Source of the DNA: Anastatus disparis
Lineage: Eukaryota > Arthropoda > Insecta > Hymenoptera > Eupelmidae
NCBI GenBank assembly: GCA_017163975.1
Contig: JAFFSR010000019.1
Coordinates: 231,001-295,000, forward strand
Reading direction: 5' to 3'
Length of the DNA stretch: 64,000 bases
Below are positions 59,251-64,000 of the stretch, in pieces. A model generated the notes under the pieces. The model saw only the letters and a list, made by a program, of their open reading frames with translations, ran no database searches and had not been told where the DNA came from. The stretch's first letter is position 1; every line of letters starts with the position of its first letter. Made by a program: the position numbers and the translations under genes.

Positions 59251-59459
59251 GAGTCGGTCTGTGGCTCATTCGGTAGAGCGTTGGATTCGTAATCTCGAGG
59301 TTCCGAGTTCGAATCCCGCTCTCGGCCGATTGATACAAGCACCACTGTACGTTACATGTGCTTTGTTCACAAACACACTTACGAGCTCCGTCGCTGATTA
59401 GCATAGCAATAATAGCATAGCATAAATATAGCGAAGTTAAAAAAAAAAAAAAAAAAAAA
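59251..59459 (+). mobile_element. tRNA-derived SINE with poly-A tail
   Basis: The head (about 59254-59326) has A box TGGCTCATTCGGTAGAGC, anticodon-loop-like TTCGTAA and B box GAGTTCGAATCCC. It is followed by a 110-bp unrelated body and an A tail (59439-59459). The flanks TGATCTCATAG (59240-59250) and TGATTTCATAG (59460-59470) form a target duplication with one mismatch. The anticodon stem pairs poorly, so it is not a working tRNA gene. The minus-strand open frame across it is the usual tRNA-SINE translation artefact. Confidence 0.85.
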
Positions 59460-59470
59460 TGATTTCATAG

Positions 59471-61520
59471 ATTTATAATCATTTATTTACCAATAATTTA
59501 ATAAATATATTCATACGATGATAAAACGTGAAAAATATTTCTGAAGAATTTTTAAAATACAATCTAGAAGGATTCTCCTGAAAACTTTACAGTGCTGTTC
59601 AATTCTAAAGCGATCTTAATTGTTCATTAATTGTGAATACGATAAAATTAAGGTTACTATTCCTTAGTAAAACTTAATGAATCAAAAAAGTTCAGAAGGT
59701 ATCAACGAAAATCATGACAATTTTTTTCATAAGAGTTCACAAAGTTGTATTATGGACTGGTACCAAAAACCGCAAAAAATTAGAAAGGTTCTTTTACATC
59801 AGAATTTTTCCAAATCTTAATGTATATGTTCACCGGGGTATTTCACCTGAATACGTTTATAACTAATATAGGTAGCTAGGAGAGTTTCCGTAGCCGATGG
59901 AGATCCACGGCTCCACCAAAGTTTTTCCTATGTATTTTGGTGCCTTAAACACGAATTTCGAGGGTGGATAGCTGGAAAATAGTTAGGAAAATCTCTAAAG
60001 TAAATTTTCTGGTTGTTAATTCTTCGCAGAAAAACATAATTTTTCGTGTTTTTCATCAAATATTAAGTCGAAAATATTCTTATCAATTTTGCCGTACATT
60101 GCACCATTTCTCTGTAAAAACATCATTAATATAAAAAAACTCATTTTGCCATTTTTAATGATTTTTTTTATTTTATTGCACTAATCATTTGTGACCAATA
60201 TAATTAAGAATTTTTACATTTTAATTAGCTAAAATTATTCTTTAATCCACCAACTGTTGATAAAAAAAGAATGGTTTAGGCTGGTTGCGGTCTTCCTTTA
60301 ATTTTTCACGAATAATTGAACCGCTTATTCAGAAAGTACCGCGCAACGGTGCTCACATGAAAAAGTCAGGTCGGAAAATAGGGAGATTGCTATAGTAACA
60401 TTAAAGTCCACGGTTCCAAAAATTTTTTATATATTTTGTCACTAAACATTAATTTAAAGGGGGTGAAGACGGAAAATATTCAGGAAAATTTGTATGATAT
60501 AATTTCCAAAAATTTGAAAAGTCTATTTTTCAAATAAAAAACATTTTGTCGCTTATTTCATGCAATTTTCATGCCAAAGTTATAAAAAAGAATAAGTTTT
60601 ATAATTTTTTTCAATTTTTCATATTAGAATGAGACTATTGTTACAGTGCAGCAGAGATTAGAATAGGATTTCCTAAAATTTTATTTCATTTGCTAAATTT
60701 ATGTTATAATTTATAAATACGTTTAATTAATCGTTATTTGTATTTTAATCTTATTACATTTTTTACATGTAGAATTTTTGCTACAAGAACAATATGTACA
60801 GTACGCTATTCATTATTTTATGAAGTTTAAAAAACTTGTGTTTTTGTAATTTATAAAATTTTTTAACGAAGTACAATTTTTTTCTGTGAACTACTCTTTT
60901 ACTGTTACATATTTTGTAAAAATATATCTTTTTAATAAAAAAAATAGGTATATGATTGATTGAAAATATTAATTTTAATTAATTTAATTTATGTATAACC
61001 CTGTTGAAAAAACTCACTGACATGGTAACATTTTTTTTTAACTATTAATAATTGAATTTATTGATTTGTTGATTGTAATTCTTTAATCATTTATTTTATT
61101 TCCGCAATTCAATCCAAAATATCCTTAATTTATAATCCTTCAGTTGAAAATTGAGGCAGCACACTAATTATAACACATCCAAAATAATTTATAGCAGCAT
61201 CATCAGTGTCACAACCAAATTTTAAAATTGCTAAGCATAAACTTTCAAAACGAATGTCAGGAAAAAGTAATTAACATTGTAAAAGAATTTTTTTATTACA
61301 GATAACTATTATGGGAAAAACTTTTTTGAAAATAAAATCATATAATCAAATTATCCATCAAAAAGTAAAACCATTCCTTAAAAATCTTTAAGATTTTTAT
61401 CAGTATTAATATTAGCAATTTTTCCTAAATTAGAATTTTTTTTATTTTAAGTAACATAGAAAAAATAACCTGTTTGTGTAACTGATTAAAAACTGCTCAC
61501 TTGTTTAAAAAAAAATCTGG
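59471..61520. other. Unassigned AT-rich region with a diverged direct repeat
   Basis: Segments near 59905-59995 and 60405-60500 share GTCCACGGYTCCA-like, TTTTGTCAC/TTTTGGTGCC and GGAAAATATTCAGGAAAAT-like blocks about 510 bp apart. No gene is seen. Confidence 0.4.
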
Positions 61521-61524
61521 TGGC

Positions 61525-61690
61525 ACTCATATATATATACCTGTGTGTGTGTGTGCGCGCATGTGAATTGACATAAAATATCCCATGTATATGTATATAC
61601 ATATATTCATAAGCCCATGTGTGTGCGTGCATGCGCCTTGACAGGAACAGCCCCATATATATATATATATGGGGCATTCTCTGTCAACGC
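61525..61690 (-). repeat. Isolated units of the 53-54.9 kb satellite
   Basis: Inverted units with GACATAAAATATCCCATGTA and a CCCCATATATATATATATGG palindrome interleave with CA-rich segments, the same architecture as the main array. Confidence 0.7.
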
Positions 61691-62779
61691 GACACCCCCT
61701 CTGCCCAGAACAATTTTGATCCAAATTAGGTCTACCTGGGCTCAAATGAAAGCTCTTGACTTCTACTTTCGAACGCCGTCTGGCGATTCTGAAAATTCAA
61801 AATGGCGGATCCAATATGGCGGCTGAAAGTCTTGGAATGATGGAGAAACAAGATTTTCTTCACTTTAATAGCGAATCTGATACGAAAATTGTTATTTCTT
61901 GCCACTAATATGAAGTTAGCGACATATTTTCTTACTACTACCGTTCAAAGCGAGAAGTTAAAATTATATTTCAAGGTCATTTTGAAGGTCAAAAGTTATT
62001 TTCTGGATTTTCGAACTAGTATTCCACAAAACTAGTAGAAAACTTGATTAAGATCATAATTAGACTTGACCTTGGATCATTTTTCAAGGTCATTTTCATG
62101 GTGAGTTTTAATTTTAATAAACCGATTCTTTCGCAGTTATACTTCTTTCATTTATGCTATCAATCGGTTCTAATTCGGAACAGTAACAGAAAAACTGTGG
62201 TTATATCCACACTTTGAAAAATTTCAGAATCACTGAAAAAAGTTTGGTGAAGAAGAAACAGGTTAGCCTAGAGTATCAGCACCAAATGCAAGAATTGTTT
62301 CATAACTAAATATTAAGTCCTTTACTCTCCCATTTTAGAGCAAATGTTGCACTAAAATTGTTCCGCATTTAATCTATTTCATCGTTCTCCACCTGTACAA
62401 AAGTTTAGGGCAGAAGAAGCACTAAAAAGTGTGGCAATGGTACAACACATTTGTGCTGCTACTGCTTTTTTGATTTGGTGCTCCTCCTGCACAAAAATCG
62501 TGTAGTATACGCACTGAGAAAAAAACTGACGTGACGCCGTGAATGCTATAGTTGGTGTAAGACCGTGTGACTATACACGTATACAATGCGATCTAAAATT
62601 GCAAAATTTGAATTTTGCAATTTTTGAATTGACCTTGAAGGTCAACGACAAGGTCAGATTTGAGGTCATCAGACAATTCCTCGTTGAAAATTACTTACGG
62701 TATGACCTTAGTTTTTTGAAAAAATATCGTTTCTGGGAAAATACGGGGGTCCCATACTTTTTGATAACCCTGTAATTAA
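61691..62779. other. Non-coding repeat-like region with clustered AAGGTCA motifs
   Basis: AAAATGGCGG and AATATGGCGG lie at 61799-61825. AAGGTCA-type half-sites recur (61972, 61983, 62090, 62637 and others). The 78-codon frame at 62539-62775 ends in a segment I associate with dispersed hymenopteran repeats and is not called a gene. Confidence 0.4.
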
Positions 62780-63285
62780 ACTTTACAATGGAACATTTCT
62801 GGAATCTCTCGAACATTTTTTATTCCTCTTTCGAAACTCCTTAAGTACCGATGCTTCTCTAAAAGTTTAGTGCGGCTGCTACTCTAACTGTTTGGTGTAT
62901 CTGTGGTTCTATATTTCGTGCATTATCTTTCCTAAACGTTTCGTACATATAGTTCCCATCGATTTACGGCTGCTACGGATCAAAATTTAGTACTACTACT
63001 GCTCTAAAAATTTAGTACGTTTGAAGTCTTATTTTTCGTTCCTCTTCTCCTCCAAACTTTTTTCAGTGATAGAGTGAATTTGAGTTATATCGTGTAAGTC
63101 TGTTATTCCACAGCTTTTTTCATTGGACTATTCGTAGTTATTTACTTATATTCATTCTCTGAGAATCATACGAACACATTTTTCGAGAGGATTCAAATTA
63201 ATTCGAAGACATTTTTCACAACACCTGTTCTAACAGTCCTACGTTATTATATTCGAGTATTATCACTTACTTAGATGGATTGAAT
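62780..63285 (+). other. Upstream region of the terminal ORF, degenerate short repeats
   Basis: AAAAGTTTAGTGCGGCTGCT, ATTTACGGCTGCTACGG and AAATTTAGTACTACTACTGC type segments recur every 35-50 bp (62860-63020). No clear TATA box was found. Confidence 0.45.
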
Positions 63286-64000
63286 ATGTCTACTGTAGCA
63301 CGGTCCGATCGCTGTATCAACCCTCTCAATGGTAAGGGTCACATAGGTAATGATCTACGCTTGTTGTCGAACAACTTAAAACGAAGATTTCCAGATTTGC
63401 CAGATAATTCAAAAATTTGTAGTAAGTGTAGAAAGTTATGTGGATCTCCCATTTCATCTATTGGTACAAGAGATAACGAAGGCAACAACGAATATGAAAA
63501 CATGGATATAGAGACGACATCAGAAAATACTGGTATTGATAAATCTGTTCAAGAAGCTACACGATCAGCTAGAGAAATCGAATTGGAAGACATGTTTTCA
63601 GAATTAAAAGAAAAGTTTTCTAGTTTAGCAGTTTCTGACCCTTTGAAACTAAGTATACTTACAATCGCCCCATCAACTTGGAATATTAGTCGAATTTCCC
63701 GTGAATTCAATACATCAAGACATTTAGTAAGAAAGTCGAAAAAACTCAAAGCCGATGGAGGTATTTTAGCTACAACAACGGCTAAACATGGTAAAACTTT
63801 GTCAAAGACAGTAATAGAACTCATTGTTGAATGTTATAATAACGATGTGCACAGTCGGATGATGCCGGGTCGAAAAGATACTGTCTCTGTTATTATTGAT
63901 GGAAAGCGGACTCAGGTGCAGAAACGTCTTCTATATTTCGATTTACGAGAACTTTACGAATTATTCAAGATAGCAGAACCAACAGTGCAAGTAGGATTCA
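63286..64000 (+). CDS. Uncharacterised insect repeat-family protein, N-terminal part (runs off the window)
   Basis: The ORF is open for 238 codons from ATG 63286 to the window end without a stop. An upstream ATG at 63274 is followed at once by TGA, which favours this start. Features: MSTVARSDRCINPLNGKGH, a CSKCRKLC zinc-binding-type motif (around residues 45-55), the charged helix LEDMFSELKEKF, TIAPSTWNISRISREF (helix-turn-helix-like), and MMPGRKDTVSVI leading to VQKRLLYFDLRELYELFK. I recognise this as the N-terminus of the multicopy insect ORF family whose C-terminal remains lie at 40343-42260. Function is unknown; zinc and helix-turn-helix-like parts hint at DNA binding, possibly transposon-derived (inference). 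Confidence 0.7.
   Translation, partial: MSTVARSDRCINPLNGKGHIGNDLRLLSNNLKRRFPDLPDNSKICSKCRKLCGSPISSIGTRDNEGNNEYENMDIETTSENTGIDKSVQEATRSAREIELEDMFSELKEKFSSLAVSDPLKLSILTIAPSTWNISRISREFNTSRHLVRKSKKLKADGGILATTTAKHGKTLSKTVIELIVECYNNDVHSRMMPGRKDTVSVIIDGKRTQVQKRLLYFDLRELYELFKIAEPTVQVGF

Noticed and set aside
59195..59404. Minus-strand ORF and functional tRNA call over the SINE
   Set aside because: The sequence is a tRNA-derived SINE head with a poorly paired anticodon stem and a poly-A tail.

Overview
This window is AT-rich eukaryotic DNA, most likely from an insect. The repeat types fit that: a Penelope-like retroelement, a Polinton/Maverick, TTAA-, TAA- and TA-flanked hairpin elements, a tRNA-derived SINE, a decayed Helitron and AT-rich satellites. 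An ORF family I associate with insect (especially hymenopteran) genomes also occurs twice; that placement is recall, not a search. No single-copy host gene is certain. The window is almost entirely transposable elements, nested several levels deep.  LEFT HALF (1-31.7 kb). One palindromic TAA-type element is split into three pieces (about 94-413, 5171-5240, 31418-31709). A TTAA-flanked element (414-5170) sits in its left arm, and a Penelope-like element (703-5035) with a 13-bp target-site duplication sits inside that. A second copy of the TTAA element at 57.56-57.88 kb lacks the Penelope insert and acts as an empty-site control. The palindrome's centre was hit by a 26-kb Polinton (5241-31417) with AG...CT ends and about 1.9-kb inverted repeats built from GGAATATTTC-like repeats. 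Into the Polinton's left non-coding side went a 5.6-kb foldback element (11077-16721) with long arms and a perfect 9-bp duplication, and that carries a further TIR element with a TA duplication (12596-14063).  POLINTON GENES (17.1-29.1 kb, all on + apart from one doubtful small ORF). In order: protein-primed DNA polymerase B; packaging ATPase; a small basic protein; a conserved Polinton protein; a parvovirus-type phospholipase A2; chromodomain integrase; penton-like minor capsid; a glycine-rich basic protein; double-jelly-roll major capsid; a 151-residue unknown; adenain-like protease; a terminal unknown gene. Together these are a replication, integration and virion-assembly set, so the element is an endogenous virus-like transposon. 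This copy is dead: there are in-frame stops in the polymerase, ATPase, conserved protein, major capsid and last gene, frame changes in the ATPase, phospholipase and major capsid, and an internally deleted penton. The integrase, the protease and three small genes remain open. TATA boxes lie upstream of the polymerase, the 151-residue gene and the last gene.  RIGHT HALF (31.7-64 kb). Hairpin elements dominate, including eight TTAA-flanked palindromes of 366-398 bp in the whole window with related tips. Also present: a TAA-flanked palindrome inside a decayed insect repeat ORF (40.3-42.3 kb), a foldback with tRNA-like sequence in both arms, a small element with an 8-bp duplication, a 1.4-kb foldback, a Helitron helicase remnant (51.4-52.3 kb), an 81-bp satellite with a dimeric higher order, a 2-kb satellite built on TATGGGACATTTCATG, and a SINE. 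The window ends inside an apparently intact ORF (63286 to beyond 64000) of the same family as the broken ORF at 40-42 kb. All calls come from reading the sequence; no database search was possible.
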